From Taudactylus pleione (lineage: Eukaryota; Chordata; Amphibia; Anura; Myobatrachidae), in NCBI GenBank assembly GCA_031769625.1, contig JAUIMM010000213.1, positions 1,612,001-1,676,000 on the forward strand: a stretch of 64,000 nt of DNA, read 5' to 3'. Made by a program: the position numbers and the translations under genes. The notes below the pieces were generated by a model. It saw only the letters and a program-made list of their open reading frames with translations, had not been told where the DNA came from and searched no databases. Numbering within the stretch: the stretch's first letter is position 1; each line of letters opens with the position of its first letter. Below, one piece after another: positions 10,180 to 21,404 of this stretch.

Positions 10180-10545
10180 TTACCTGTGCTGGTGCTGGTG
10201 CTGTTCTGGTGCTGTGCTCTGGGCTGCTGCACTACTGATCCATCTGGTGCTGTCACTGTTGTGCTGTCTGATGTGTCCATCTGGGCAGGTGCTGTTGCTG
10301 ATCCATCTGGGCTAGTGCTGTGCTGTCTGCTGCGTCCATCTGGGCTGGTGCTGTGCTGTCTGCTGTGTCAATCTAGGCTGGTGCTGTTGCTGATCTATCT
10401 GGGCTAGTGCTGTGCTGTCTGCTGCATCCATCTGGGCTGGTGCTGATCCAGCTGGGCTAGTGCTGTGCTGTCTGCTGTGTCCATCTGGGCTGGTGCTGGT
10501 GCTGATCCATCTGGGATGTTACTGTGCTGTCTGCTGCGTCCATCT
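10180..10545. repeat. GTGCTG-rich minisatellite in the 5' region of hAT copy 4
   Basis: Units of roughly 30-35 bp built on GTGCTGTCTGCTGCGTCCAT and TCTGGGCTGGTGCTG repeat about ten times. The frames it opens are by-products of the repeat. Confidence 0.8.
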
Positions 10546-10734
10546 GGGCCCAAGTTCTGGACCCCGAAAAAAAAACATATATTGTTTTTTTAAAATTTTC
10601 TGTGTGTGCGTGTTAGGTTTAGCAACACAACCTAGTGCTGCCCGACTCCAGTCAGCATCAATCTGTCCTCTGGGCCCTAGTTCTGGACCCCCTCAACAAA
10701 ATAAAACAAATAGTGTCTTTTTTGTCTAATATTT

Positions 10735-10788
<54 letters not shown>

Positions 10789-10950
10789 TAAGCTTAGCCG
10801 CACAAAATACAGCAACACAACCTAGTGCTGCCTGACTCCAGTCATCATCAATCTGTGCTCTGGGCCCAAGCTCTGGACGTGAAAAAAAAATAAAACAAAT
10901 AGTGTCTTTTTTGTCTAATATTTTTCTGTGTGCGCACGACTGCACGTGTG
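10546..10950. repeat. Long tandem repeat, ~2.5 units, with (GT)n insert, hAT copy 4
   Basis: TCTGGGCCCAAGTTCTGGAC, ACACAACCTAGTGCTGCC and the 3' word TAATATTTCTCTGTGTG recur with a period of roughly 150-180 bp. A pure GT run (about 10737-10784) has expanded inside one unit. This occupies the position of the 160 bp array of copy 1 but has a different sequence. Confidence 0.75.
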
Positions 10951-11018
10951 TGAATTTTGTAACCGCACCTTGGCTACACTATTGGTGCTTGTGAAACTGC
11001 TTCAAAACCGCAGAAAAT

Positions 11019-13962
11019 ATGGAGGGCTGTCACATAACAGGAGAGCAAGGCTAAGAACCACATGTTGTAGCTGCCACCAGCAGTCATCATGATAATGCAA
11101 GTCCGTCAACTTCCTTGTCCTCTATGAAGGCCCATGCCCCAGGGCCTAAGTCCCACCATGGATATGATAAAGCTACCTTTACTGTAGTAAAGAACAAAAA
11201 ATCGAAAGGCAAGTTGCCTTTAGATACACCAAAAATTGGCAATATGCAGTCACTACACGAAGTGGCAAGGAAAGGATAAGGCCTTGGCCTTTATTTATTT
11301 TGAATGCTGGTTCTGATAGCCCTTCTGCTTGTAGTAGTAGTGGTGGTGGTACCATTAAAAAATTGAATGTTGTTAAGAAGATTAAGACAGCTCCGGAAAA
11401 ACTAACCAAGTTCCAACATTTGTGTGCCATCTGTAAATGTGGGGAAGGGCAGTCAACATCTTGCAGACATAGTCAGTGAGGATGGTTCTGGGGAATTGCA
11501 CATGGAGGAGAATGATATTTTGGTAGTTGAAGGTGCTAAGGATGATGAAGATGTTGATGATGAAGATGTTGGTGATGAGGATGTTGATGCCGATGATGTC
11601 CTTTGCGTAAGTAAGGCAACAGCTGTTGCCCATGGATTGAAAAAGCCAAAGCCCATTGTTGTCATGCCGGGGCAAAAGACGAAAAAATACACTTCTCACT
11701 TGTGGAATTATTTCCACCCCAATCCAGACAACAGTTGTCAAGCCATATGTAACCATTGCCAAGGAAGAGTGAGTAGAGGGAGGGACCTAAACCACCTAGG
11801 AACCCCCTTCTTGTTAAATCACTTGGAGCGCATTCATCAAATATCAAAGTGTATGTCGCTAAGTTTCAAAACTCAAAACATAAGAAGTCCAGTGTCACCT
11901 ACCTACTCCCTCTCTGTGGGATCCAAGTGCCTTCGATCTCCACCACCAACATCTGCATCATCAACATCCTCATTCGTCATCAGAAGTAGTCCTGCTGCAT
12001 CCAATGTTGTTATTCGAAGCATGATTGACTTCTCTCCTATCTGTGATTCATCAGAAGGATCCTTGATAACTATGCCTGTTGCTGCTGCTGTTGCTTTGAG
12101 TGGATCTTCATCCCAGAAGGGGACCAGGAGGAAGACTACTTGTAGTGTATTCTCCAAAAAACAATTAACTGTCAAACAATCATTTGCAAGGGCAAACAAG
12201 TATGACAGCTATTACCCAGTTGCACAGCGGATTACTGATGCCATAACAGCTATGCTGGTACTAGATGTGAGTCCAGTATCCACCATTACTGCAGTGGGTT
12301 TTCAATAATTAATTGAGGTCCTGTGTCCTCACTAATAGATCCCTTCTAGATTCCACTTCATTAGAACAGCAATTCCAAGTCTGTACAAGGACATTAAAAA
12401 AACCTTATTAATATCCTCAGAAATGCCGTTGTACCCACTGTCCACTTGACCACTGATATGTGGACAAGTGGGATAGGGAAAACTAAGGATTACATGACTG
12501 TGACAGCCCACTGGGTAGGTGTTTGCTTACAACAGCAACAGCAGCAGCAACATCTCCCAAAAGACAGCTGATACAGAGGCAGGCTACTCTTTGTATAACT
12601 GGTTTCACTAACTGGCATACCACAGAGAACCTCTTAGAAAAACACAGGAAAATCATTGCTGAATGGCTTACCCCACTTGGACTCTCCTCGGGATTTGTGA
12701 TTTCGGACAAGCAACCAACATTGTAAGTACATTACATGTGGGTGAATTCAAACATGTCCCAGGTTTTGCTCACACAATTAATTTGGTGGTGCAACATTTT
12801 TCAAAAAAATGACAGGGGTGCACAGGAGATGCTCTCAGTGGCCTGCAAAATATCCGGACATTTTAGACATTTGGCAAATGCTTGTTGAAGATTGCATGGC
12901 CAGCTGGTACTGTTAAATTTGCCCTGCCATCAGCTGAAGCAAGAGGTAGTAACTGGGTGGAATTCTACCCTCTATATGCTTCAGCGGATGGAGGAACAGC
13001 AAAAGGCCATCCAGGGCTATACAGTGGACTATGACATAGGGAGAGGAGTGGGAATGCACCTTACTCAAGTGCAGTGGAGAATAATTTCCGTGTTGTGCAA
13101 GGTTCTCAAACCCTTTGAACTTGCCACATGTGAAGTTAGTTCAGACACTGCAAGCTTGAGTCAGGTCATTCCCCTCATCAGGCTTTTGCAAAACAGCTGG
13201 AGAAACTGAAGGAGTAACTGAAAAGGAGCTATTGCGCAAGGTATGTTGGACTGGTGTATCAAGCCCTTGATTCACTTAACCAGGATCCAAGAGTCATCAA
13301 TCTATTGAAATCTGAGTAATATATTTTGGCGACCAGTCTGGATCCTATGTTTAAGACCTACCTTGTGAGTTTTTTCCAACAGACTGAAATCAAAAACTAT
13401 GCAAAGAGCTGTTGGTAAAAATATTGTCATCTGCAGCCGCACGTGAAACGCCATCATTTCCTCCTTCAGTTTCTGCAGCTGCCAGGAAAAGACTCAATTT
13501 TCCTTACAGAATGCCTGCTGGTCATGCAGATTGTTCACCAAAAAATTACATCTTGTCAGGCCTGAGAGAACTGCCTACTAGTGACATGTCTTCTACTGTG
13601 ACTATGTGTGATACTGTCTCCATTCACAAAATGGTGGAGGACTATTTCATAGATAACATAACAAATTGGCTTTGCATTATCTAAGTTGCTCACCCTCCAG
13701 TGTGTACTCCGAAAGAGTTTTCATTGCAGTTGGCAACCTTGTCAGTGATAGGCGTAGGAGGTTACTTCCTCAATATGTGGAAAAGATGATGCTCATTAAA
13801 ATGAATTACAAATTCCATGAGGAAGACCTTTACCAACAATTATATAAAAAAATTACAGAGGCACCTATGGTGGATTCCATCAGGGACAAATTAATATTGT
13901 GTGAAAAAGAGGATGTACACACTGATGGGGATGATGAGGACGAGGATGACGGCAACTTGTAA
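11019..13962 (+). pseudogene. Broken BED-hAT transposase, copy 4
   Basis: The likely start is the ATG at 11019. Stops and frameshifts appear soon after; the longest open stretch is 11424-12308. That stretch carries an acidic run and a BED finger (TSHLWNYF..CQAIC..C..H....H) with GRDLNHLGT. Further on, separate frames show HLTTDMWTSG with the first catalytic aspartate, then the SDK/NATN region where a frameshift follows the second aspartate, a WNSTLYMLQRMEEQQKAIQ block (12892-13209), and the hATC region with SSVYSERVF ending at a TAA (13960-13962). Identity to copy 1 is clear but well below that of copies 2 and 3. It cannot encode a working transposase. Confidence 0.88.
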
Positions 13963-14040
13963 TGTAAAGCCAGTTTGTGTATGGGATCATTTTCATTTCC
14001 ATGTCCAATGCACATTGGAAGTTGCTTTATGGGGGTCCAA

Positions 14041-14100
14041 ACAAACCAATCATTTCAGCAACAATTGTCAGTCCTTGTCACTGAAATGATTGGTTTGTTA
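14041..14100 (+). other. Conserved 3' hairpin of hAT copy 4
   Basis: ACAAACCAATCATTTCAG pairs with CTGAAATGATTGGTTTGT, 18 bp with no mismatch. It lies about 80 bp after the transposase stop. The stem is kept although the loop and surroundings differ strongly from copies 1-3. Confidence 0.75.
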
Positions 14101-14249
14101 AACTATGACCTGTTTCGTATACAACATAAGGGTTGGAGGGCCCAAGGACTGTTCCATCTTGCACCTTTTTCCTTTCCATTATGTGCTGGTTGGGGCATTG
14201 CTGCCTTATATTTTAAATTAATGTTATGGTTGGATCAGGAACCAATGAT

Positions 14250-14690
14250 TTGTTTTTTAATTAATTTATTATCAATTTTACAGCCAGAGGCTGCACCAAT
14301 GAATTTCTTTTTATAATTAATTATTCAGCTAGGGGCTGCACCCAATTAATTGTTTTTTACTTTTTTAATTAAATTATTATTAATTATTCAGCCTGGGGCT
14401 GCGCCAATGAATAGTTTTTTTAATTAATTTATTAGCAATTTTACAGCCAGGGGTTACAACAATTAATTTATTTTTATTATTAATTATTCAGCCAGGGCTG
14501 CACCCAATTAATTGTTTTTTACTTTTTTAATTAAATTATTATTAATTATTCAGCTCGGGGCTGCACCAATGAAATGTTTTTTAAATTTATTTATTATCAA
14601 TTTTACATCCAGGTGCTGCACCAATGAATTGTTATTTTAATTAATTTATTATCAATTTTACAGCCAGGGGCTGAACCAACTATCAACTAT
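14250..14690. repeat. AT-rich ~62 bp minisatellite in the 3' region of hAT copy 4
   Basis: Roughly seven units combine TTAATTAATTTATTATCAAT with CAGCCAGGGGCTGCACCAAT-like segments. No equivalent array is present in the 3' region of copies 1-3, so it arose in this copy or its subfamily. Confidence 0.85.
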
Positions 14691-15253
14691 CAATACTTCA
14701 ATCCTCAAGGGTTTCCCAACCATCACCTTTGCACAGTCCTCAACTCTATTAATAATTATATCAATGAATTTTGAGCCAGCAAGCTGGATGCAACCTTTTG
14801 GCCATTTAACTAGATGAAAAAAATCAATATTGTGAGCTGTGAGGGTGTCAAAATTGACCGGAAATGAGTGGAAATAAATGTTATTGAGGTTATTAATATT
14901 GTAGGAACAAAAAAAGGCCCAATTTATGTGATTTTAGCTGGGTTTTTTTTTAAGGAAAAATCCAGATCCAAAACCAAAACACAAAAAATCCAGATCCAAA
15001 AATAAAAATTAAAACAACAGACAAACAAAACAAAAAAAACCACCCATCTGTTGTTACAGCTGCTAGGTTATATAACCCTAGCACTTGTAAGTTATTAATG
15101 AAACATCTAGTTTATTAATAGAAAGTCTTAGTAATAATCGTGGGACCCTCTTCCGGGTCCAACAATCACTTCTGCCTAGGCGTCTCTCCATATTTCCACC
15201 CGACTCCCGGTGGACGCGCATCTGCCCCTAAACTCCTTGACTGGACCCACACG

Positions 15254-15541
15254 TCACTTCCGCCTGGCTGCCGCTTGGCATCCACTTGACTCCCAGTGAC
15301 TGCGCATGTGCCGAGACCTTACAATCGGAATCCTCGGATCCTTCCTCATAGTGGAGCTCACATTCTCATCCGTAATCTTAGTGTAGTATATGAGCACTGC
15401 CATTCTTGGTCGCCATTTTGGTGTGGTTCGTGGATCTCCTCCTAGATCACCACATAACCATATGAAGCCTCGATTGCCATCTTTGTTAGTCCATACTTGT
15501 CTATGCGGGGATAGCCTATGCTCACTTCCAGCCTTAGCCAC
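15254..15541 (-). CDS. 95-codon open frame in Penelope copy 1, function unknown
   Basis: The frame starts MAKAGSEHRLSPHRQVW and ends CQAAARRK. It matches the frame at 22504-22791 in length, with about eight substitutions and no stop. It has no domain I recognise. The underlying DNA is GC-rich and contains ETS, NRF1 and YY1-like sites, so it may be promoter DNA that happens to be open. Two copies are too few to judge. Confidence 0.3.
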   Translation of the reverse strand: MAKAGSEHRLSPHRQVWTNKDGNRGFIWLCGDLGGDPRTTPKWRPRMAVLIYYTKITDENVSSTMRKDPRIPIVRSRHMRSHWESSGCQAAARRK

Positions 15542-16017
15542 ACATCATCCATGCCGTGGTATATAATGAAAATACCAGCTGTTCTGTTATGTGCATTACT
15601 AAAGTAAAAAGACAATCATGAGTTAAATCATATCATAAGGAAGTTTTCTTAATTTCAAGGGTAGAGAATCTCAGATATACAGTACTACTTAATAAACCCA
15701 TATAGTGCATCAGTTGATATGTGGTATAAACAGCAATAATAATTGGAAGGGGAAAGGGGAACTAAAGGGGATAAATTAATTTCTTCTATCTAATGTATTA
15801 AGTTGGAAGTAGTTAATCATAATCACAGTTCACACAAATTATCTTACAGAATTTCAAGTGTTTCTGGTACTATCCCTTCAGATGACATAAATTGATCCTC
15901 AGGGGTTCAAACAGGTTCTCTTAATAGTTCCAATAGCAATGTCTCATTCATATTATTGATGTTAGGTAGCTAGTAAATTGTTATTACTGATTCGCCTTTA
16001 GGCATACCTGCAATAAT

Positions 16018-16135
16018 ATCTATAGTACCTAGTATTCACAGGAGGTCTCCCATCCAAGTACTAACCAGGCCTAGTTATGCTTCGCTTCCAAGATCGGACG
16101 AGGTTGGACATGAACATACTGGTCTGACTGTAGGT
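16018..16135 (-). ncRNA. 5S rRNA-derived sequence in Penelope copy 1
   Basis: Read on the minus strand, about 118 bases align end to end with vertebrate 5S rRNA. CCTGGTTAGTACTTGGATGG followed by GAGACC is identical to the internal box C region. CCGATCTTGGAAGCGAAGCA corresponds to the loop and box A region. Both ends (ACCTACAG... and ...GGTACTATAGAT) match the 5S termini with substitutions. It is on the same strand as the Penelope frame and downstream of the GIY-YIG domain. Because it is diverged and embedded in a repeat, I call it a 5S-derived module rather than a working rRNA gene. Confidence 0.85.
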
Positions 16136-16297
16136 ATCTTAATTTGCAGTTTATGACCTTTGACTCAACCATCATTGGAAGGGGGCTGTCTCGTTGAAAC
16201 CGTTAGGAGCCAGTCTTCAGTTTGAAAATCCAAAACATATCTCTTCTCTAAAGTTTTTTCCCCAAGTCACCTCCTCTTTCACCAAGGGTTCTATAGC

Positions 16298-16495
16298 CTA
16301 GAATGTCAAGTCTTCCAGATTAGATCCATATTGTAAGATCAACTGTTTGGAAACAGCATGTCCTTCCACTTTATTTTGAATATTTCTTATGTGTTCCTGA
16401 ATCCTTATCTTCAGAGGTTTCTTCATCTTTCCAATGTACTTGTAACCACACTTGCATTCCAATATGTAAATGTTGGACGTTGAATTATAGTTCAT
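16298..16495 (-). pseudogene. GIY-YIG endonuclease domain, Penelope copy 1 fragment
   Basis: The frame includes NIYILECKCGYKYIGKMKK followed by LKIRIQEHIRNI, the N-terminal core of a GIY-YIG nuclease (YIL...YIG, then the arginine and glutamate/histidine helix). In Penelope-like elements this nuclease is fused C-terminal to the reverse transcriptase and nicks target DNA. Here the preceding RT is absent because the copy is truncated, so it is not functional. Confidence 0.8.
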
Positions 16496-16742
16496 GTAGC
16501 TTTTGATCTTGAATTCCCTGGTACTGTTGAAGTTTGAAAATACCTTTCTTTATGGGTGTAGGTACTTGCATATGTTGCAAAAAAGGCCCCTTTTATGTGA
16601 TTTTAGCCATATTTTTTTTTAAGGAAGAATCCAGATCCGAAAACAAAACACGGAGGTGAGGTTTTGGCAACACAAATCCAGATTCAAAACCAGGAGAGAT
16701 CCAGATACAAAACCAAAACATGTGGGTCGGCGCAAATCTCTT

Positions 16743-18357
16743 TTGCCTTGCTAAAGTATTCACACCCTTTGCATTTTTCATGTTTTGTTGCCTCACAACC
16801 TGGAATTAAAATGGATTGTTTGAAAGTGTGCATCATTTCATTCACAGAACATGCCTACAACTGTGAAGTTGTGTTTTTTTTATATTGTGAATCAAACAAC
16901 ATTTAGGACAACTTAACTGAAAACTTCAGCGTGCATAACTATTCACCCCCCTAAAGTCAGTACTTTGTCGCGCCACCTTTTGAGGCAATTACAGCTGCAA
17001 GTCGCTTTGGATAAGTCTCTATGAGCTTGCCACATCTTGCCCCTGGGAATATTGCCCATTCCTCAAGGCAAAACTGCTCCAGCTCCTTCATGTTGGATGG
17101 TTTCCGCTTGTGAACGGCAATCTTCAAGTCTGACCACAGATTCTCAATTGGATTGAGATCTGAGCTTTGACTAGGCTATTCCAACACATTTAAATGTTTC
17201 CCCTTAAACCACTTGTGCTGCTTTAGCAGTATGCTTCGGGTCATTGTCCTGCTGGAAGGTGAACCTCCGTCCCAGTCTCAAATCACAGGCAGACTGAAAC
17301 AGGTTTTGCTCTAGAATATCCCTGTATTTAGCACCATCCATCTTTCCCTCGACTCAAATCAGTTTTCCAGTCCTTGCTGCTGAAAAACATCAAAACATCC
17401 CCACAGCATGATGCTGCCATCACCATGTTTCACTGTGGGCATAGTGTTCTTGGGATAATGTTGGGTTTGCACTAGACATAGCGTTTTCCTTGGTGGCTGA
17501 AAAGTAAAATTTTTAGTCTCATCTGACCAGAGCACTTTCCTCCATACATTTGGGGAGTTGCCCACATGCCTTTTGGCAAACTTAAATTGTGTCTTCTTAT
17601 TTTTATCACTAAGTAATGGCTTTTTTATGGCTACTCTTCCATAAAGCCCAGCTCTATGGAGTGTACGGCTTATTGTGGTCACATGCGCAGATACACCAGT
17701 CTCTGCTGTGGAACTCTGCAGCTCCTTCAGGGTCACCTTTGGTCTCTGTGCTGCCTCTCTGATTAATGCCCTACTTGCCCGGACTGTGAGTTTTGGTGGG
17801 CGGCCCTCTCTTGGCAGGTTTGTTGTGGTACCATGTTCTTTCCATTTGCTGATGATGGATTTGATGATGCTTCGGGGATCATCAAAGATTTGGATATTTT
17901 TTATAACCCAACCCAGATTTGTACTTCTCAACAACTTTGTCCCTGCCTTGTTTGGAGAGCTCCTTTGTCTTCATGGTGTGATGCCTCTTGCTTAGTGGTA
18001 TTGCAGCCTCTGGGGCCTTTGAGAAAAGATGTGTTTATAGTGACAGAACATGTGACACTAAGATTTCACAAAGGTGGACTTCATTTCACTAATTATGTGA
18101 CTTCTGAAGGTAATTGGTTGCACCAAAACTTTTGAGGGGCTTCATAGCAAAGTGGGTGATTACATATGCACATGCCAATTTTCAGAATTTTATTTATAAA
18201 GATTCTTTTTTATATATATTTTTCTCATTTCACTTCACCAAATTGGACTATTTTGTGCAGATCCATCAAATATAATTCAGATAAAAAAAAATAATTACAA
18301 GTTGTAATATAACAAAAAAGGTAAAAAGCCGAGAGGGTGAATGCTTTCGCAAGGCAC
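16743..18357 (-). mobile_element. Decayed Tc1-type element A (1.6 kb)
   Basis: The ends TTGCCTTGCTAAAGTATTCA and, inverted, GTGCCTTGCGAAAGCATTCA form terminal repeats whose similarity extends for roughly 90 bases. A TA follows the right end (18358-18359); the left copy is TT, probably a mutated TA that was the terminal dinucleotide of hAT copy 4. The interior is a broken Tc1 transposase. Confidence 0.85.
16957..17974 (-). pseudogene. Broken Tc1/mariner transposase (element A)
   Basis: The start codon at 17974 opens [18 protein letters not shown]; a frameshift follows GLGYKK. The longest open part (17359-17934) holds the paired helix-turn-helix region with [10 protein letters not shown], then [10 protein letters not shown] with the first catalytic aspartate and GSIMLWGCF. 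In another frame the second aspartate lies in FQQDNDPKHTAK, and the third acid in NPIENLWSDLK. The end GGATKY-stop is at about 16957. All three DDE blocks are recognisable, but at least two frameshifts and an in-frame stop near 17205 disable it. Confidence 0.85.
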
Positions 18358-18478
18358 TATATATATACACCACAAACCAAACAGCCCGGCACTCTGAGGC
18401 TACTAATGCTTTGGTGCCTTCCTTAGGAGGAAGGCGCCTCCACGTACATCCATATCGAAAAATAGGCGTGCAAAACAT
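18358..18478. other. Short flank with hairpin, no gene
   Basis: GGTGCCTTCC (18412-18421) pairs with GGAAGGCGCC (18429-18438) in a short hairpin. I see no coding signal. Confidence 0.3.
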
Positions 18479-18483
18479 CTAAA

Positions 18484-18511
18484 TTACGGGTAACATGTCC
18501 CATTCTTCAGG
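18484..18511 (-). ncRNA. Degenerate hammerhead-like motif (minus strand)
   Basis: Minus strand reads CCTGAAGAATGGGACATG then TTACCCGTAAT. CTGAAGA fits the CUGANGA core box and GGGACATGTTACCC forms a stem II hairpin, but the second box is GTAA instead of GAAA. It is an inverted partner of the motif at 18872-18903 and is probably inactive. Confidence 0.4.
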
Positions 18512-18871
18512 ATAAAATACACAACATATAATGACATGAAAATATTTGTTTTGTGTGTTATGCGCATTTTTTGACAAGTCTTTAATCACATTTTTATGAT
18601 AGTCACAGGTGTGGCATCTATAATGCTTTAGATGAATAATATAGCTTACATTTGTTTTTTTGTCATTTGCACAGATTGTTTTGTTTACGCTGTTTAGTGT
18701 TGCTATGACTACAGTCTGCTTCTTGGAGTGATCACTTCTGGTGGCCGGGATGATGCCATTACCAGAAGTGTACACGCCGGAAGTCAGACTGGCGTGATCG
18801 CAGCTCTCACTCGGGGAGGGGGGCATGGAAGTAAGTTTATTTAAATGTTTGTTTTATGTGGTCTGTTTTAT
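18512..18871. other. Spacer between two inverted hammerhead-like motifs
   Basis: I recognise no coding domain here. GATCACTTCTGG (18729-18740) and CCAGAAGTGTAC (18761-18772), and nearby TGATCG-type words, form short inverted repeats. Confidence 0.35.
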
Positions 18872-18903
18872 CCTGAAGAAGGGGACATGTTCCCCGAAAT
18901 GTA
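18872..18903 (+). ncRNA. Hammerhead-like ribozyme motif (plus strand)
   Basis: CCTGAAGA (CUGANGA box), a stem II hairpin GGGGACATGTTCCCC, then GAAAT (GAAA box) occur in the right order and spacing for a minimal hammerhead core. A flanking stem III and a cleavage triplet need structural modelling. Such motifs are known in the terminal repeats of Penelope-like elements. Confidence 0.45.
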
Positions 18904-18911
18904 GATGTTTG

Positions 18912-18914
18912 TAA

Positions 18915-18976
<62 letters not shown>
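18912..18976. repeat. (TA)n microsatellite
   Basis: TA dinucleotides with two TG interruptions. The minus-strand frame over it is an artefact. Confidence 0.9.
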
Positions 18977-18977
<1 letters not shown>

Positions 18978-20867
18978 TGGAAATAGATGGGAGTGCTTCA
19001 TAGTATTTAAAAGTTTTAATAAATATAAGAACAAAACAATATTTGAACTTCTAGGCCAAGTACCTCTGTACTAAATTTTTTAAATATATACTGTAGGCAT
19101 ATCACCATATAAATGCTCAGACCTCAGTTTCATAGACTGCATGTGTGTATTCCAATGAGCACACAATTCTGTTAATTAGCAGCTCCACCATTTTATGTGT
19201 GACTGCAATCTCACTTTATGGTTAACTGCAGAGTGAGAATGCTGTCACTCACAAAATGAGGTCTGAGTATTTATGTGGCACAGACATCCCACTCAGTGCC
19301 CACAATCTTCCCATTTGGTCACCACAACAATCCCACTGGGTTACAACATCCTTCTCACTCCATACATCTATCTCATTTAGAATACACATTCAGCTCCCTA
19401 ATTTCTAAAACTATCATCTTTCTTCCCCTATATGCCTCCATGTTGCTCTATCTTCCCCAATCCCTACTGTTGTGTTGTCTCCCAACTGTGCTAATCTGTA
19501 TTCCCTCTTCCACACCAAACAGTTTTTCCCCATCCAAGCCGCTCTGTCTACCTGCATATGTGCCACTCTGTTTCCTTCCATCTGCATCAGTGCCTATTCA
19601 TGAATGATTTCTCTTGAACACTCCCCGGAACTCCAGGATATGATATGGTGCTTAAACAGCACATTTTGACATAAGAACAATTGTGCAAGTTCTAAAGATA
19701 GCTGACTGCATGCATGGATCAGTGAGATCAGTGATGCAGGCATCTGTGTAAAATAAATGATTCAGAGATGCAGGGGACCTCTACATCGTTTGTCCCCTGT
19801 ATTTGGCACAACAAGTATTTGGTCTCTAAAGCCCGGGGCTGGTTTTACTTTTTTTTGGAGGGGGCATGCCATTTGGTTTTAATTTTTTACATAGGTTTTC
19901 ATTTTATTTAAACACTGAAACACAGACAGATTTCACTGATCATGTCCATGCTTCTGTTTGTTTATTTATCTACAGATGCAGGTATCATGGATCTTCCTGA
20001 TCCGAGCCTGCATCTGTCTGCTGCTACCTCCCCTGGGTCCTGCAGCCTGCACCACCTCTGCCTGCACTGCCACTGCCACCCTGCACAGCTGCCACTAATG
20101 CCCACTACCTTCCATGGATCTCGGCCACAGCTAATACCCACTACCCCCCCCCTCCCCTGGTCCCGGCTGCAGCTAATGCCTGCTTCCTTCCCCCGAGTCC
20201 CACCTCCACTACCATCCACACTGGCCAGCCATCTTGGTGCACCCAAGTCATAGGCAAACACAGGGGGGTTCCGGTTCCCTGGAAACCCCCCTCCCCAGCC
20301 CACACCAATACCACAATAGAAATAATAATATAATAGAATTGTACTGCTACATGTTCTTCTCAGTATCACAAATGAAATAATTAGCACCAACTGTGGATCT
20401 TTTAACATGTGACAGTCATTAATAAATACACCTGTGCACCAACTAGGAGATCTGGAAAATATGCACTGTTAGGGGTGCACTGCTACAGACCATCAATAGG
20501 GTTAATTACTAATACCATGAAATAATACACTATCCAGTGCATAAGGTGAGCAATATGTACATTATGTCCAGGGCAGTGCTAGGTTCTACTGCTGCTCCCT
20601 AAGACTCCCAGACTTGCTCCAATGCTCACATCTAAAATAAAAACATTCAGCTCAGGCAGGATGGTTTTACTGCTCCATTTTATGTATTACTGTGATCACT
20701 AGTTCTGTATATGCTGGAATAATGACACACAAAACACTTTGTCTGATGCATATTAAACTGGTTAATTATGCCCTTTTCACAGACTGGCCACACTCACTCT
20801 AAAATAAAGAATTTGGAAATCCCCCTCTAGAAATCCTGCATTTGCCACTGCAAGTGAAGCCACAGTG
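18977..20867. other. 1.9 kb without recognisable gene
   Basis: Positions about 19140-19260 (GAGCACACAATTCTG, TTAGCAGCTCCACCATTT) resemble 35645-35760, so a dispersed repeat fragment is present. 19275-20250 is C-rich on the plus strand and opens several frames without known domains. Nothing else is supportable. Confidence 0.5.
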
Positions 20868-21366
20868 AGTATACCTGCTGAAGGCACCAACTGAGGCTGC
20901 GCAACAAGTTGAAGTTCCTATCTGTGTAATGGAGTATTTGTGAGGTAATAGTTTAAAAATGGTAACTTTCTAATTTACCTGAACCCAAAAGCACCAACCC
21001 TGGAACAATAGGTACCTAATAAAACTAACCCCAAGTCTAAATTTGCCATGTACCCTGACTTATGCCTTCTGAAAAATCCCCCCTAGAGAACAGCAGAAAA
21101 GTGGTCCTAATCAAGAGTGAGTGTAAGAAAAAAACTGACATTTGCAACTTTTGATTACTCCCAAATCCTATTCTTTTATATTTGTGGCCTGAAATTTGGC
21201 TTGCAGCACCAAGTGACAGTTCTAACTGCCCTTGCCAAATTTCAGCTTGGCACCTTCAATAGCTTTTGAGGTGCAGCCCCTTAAACACCAAGCCCCCCCC
21301 CCGGTAGTACTCTATGGGAGAATTATGTTTTTTCGATTCAGCCTTAATATAAGGGCACGACCATGC

Positions 21367-21368
<2 letters not shown>
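20868..21368 (-). repeat. Dispersed repeat, inverted copy of 32409-32815
   Basis: Shared words include GGCTGCA/CCTTAATATAAGGGCAC, TTTTGAGGTGCAGCCCCTTA, AACTTTCTAATTTACCTGAA and ACTCTATGGGAGAATT-like segments. The two copies run in opposite directions and each is joined to a (TA)n tract at the GGGCACGACC end. No coding potential is evident. The family is not known to me. Confidence 0.75.

Positions 21369-21369
<1 letters not shown>

Positions 21370-21398
<29 letters not shown>
21370..21398. repeat. (TA)n microsatellite
   Basis: TA tract between the dispersed repeat and the left Penelope terminal repeat. Confidence 0.9.

Positions 21399-21404
<6 letters not shown>

Larger units (their letters stand above)
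15003..16576 (-). mobile_element. Truncated Penelope-like element, copy 1
   Basis: This segment is collinear with 22250-23825 of the longer Penelope copy at a constant offset of about 7250 bases, with an estimated ~95% identity. In transcription order (minus strand) it holds the C-terminal GIY-YIG domain, a 5S-like sequence, an AT-rich stretch and a GC-rich block with an open frame of 95 codons. It lacks the reverse transcriptase and both terminal repeats. It interrupts hAT copy 4. The hAT sequence on the two sides (14908-14985 and 16577-16650) overlaps, as though about 80-95 bases were duplicated at insertion. Confidence 0.85.
9947..16742 (+). mobile_element. hAT element copy 4, diverged, broken, interrupted by Penelope
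   Basis: The left end TAGAGTTTCAGAATTCTGAA aligns with the hAT 5' end of copy 2 after loss of about a dozen bases. The right end at 16720-16742 (GGTCGGCGCAAATCTC) aligns with the 3' end of copies 1-3. Between them are a TATA box, two kinds of 5' tandem repeat, a frameshifted transposase (11019-13962), the conserved 3' hairpin (14041-14100) and an AT-rich minisatellite. A truncated Penelope-like copy (15003-16576) sits in its 3' region, and a Tc1 element abuts its right terminus. Divergence from copies 1-3 indicates a different subfamily. Confidence 0.8.

Noticed and set aside
16018..16135. Considered as a functional 5S rRNA gene
   Set aside because: It is substituted in the termini and box A, occurs inside two Penelope copies at the same relative place, and I see no T-run terminator right after it.
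19275..20253. Frames of about 100 codons in C-rich sequence considered as exons
   Set aside because: They are compositionally biased, have no domain and no flanking splice pattern, and open on both strands.
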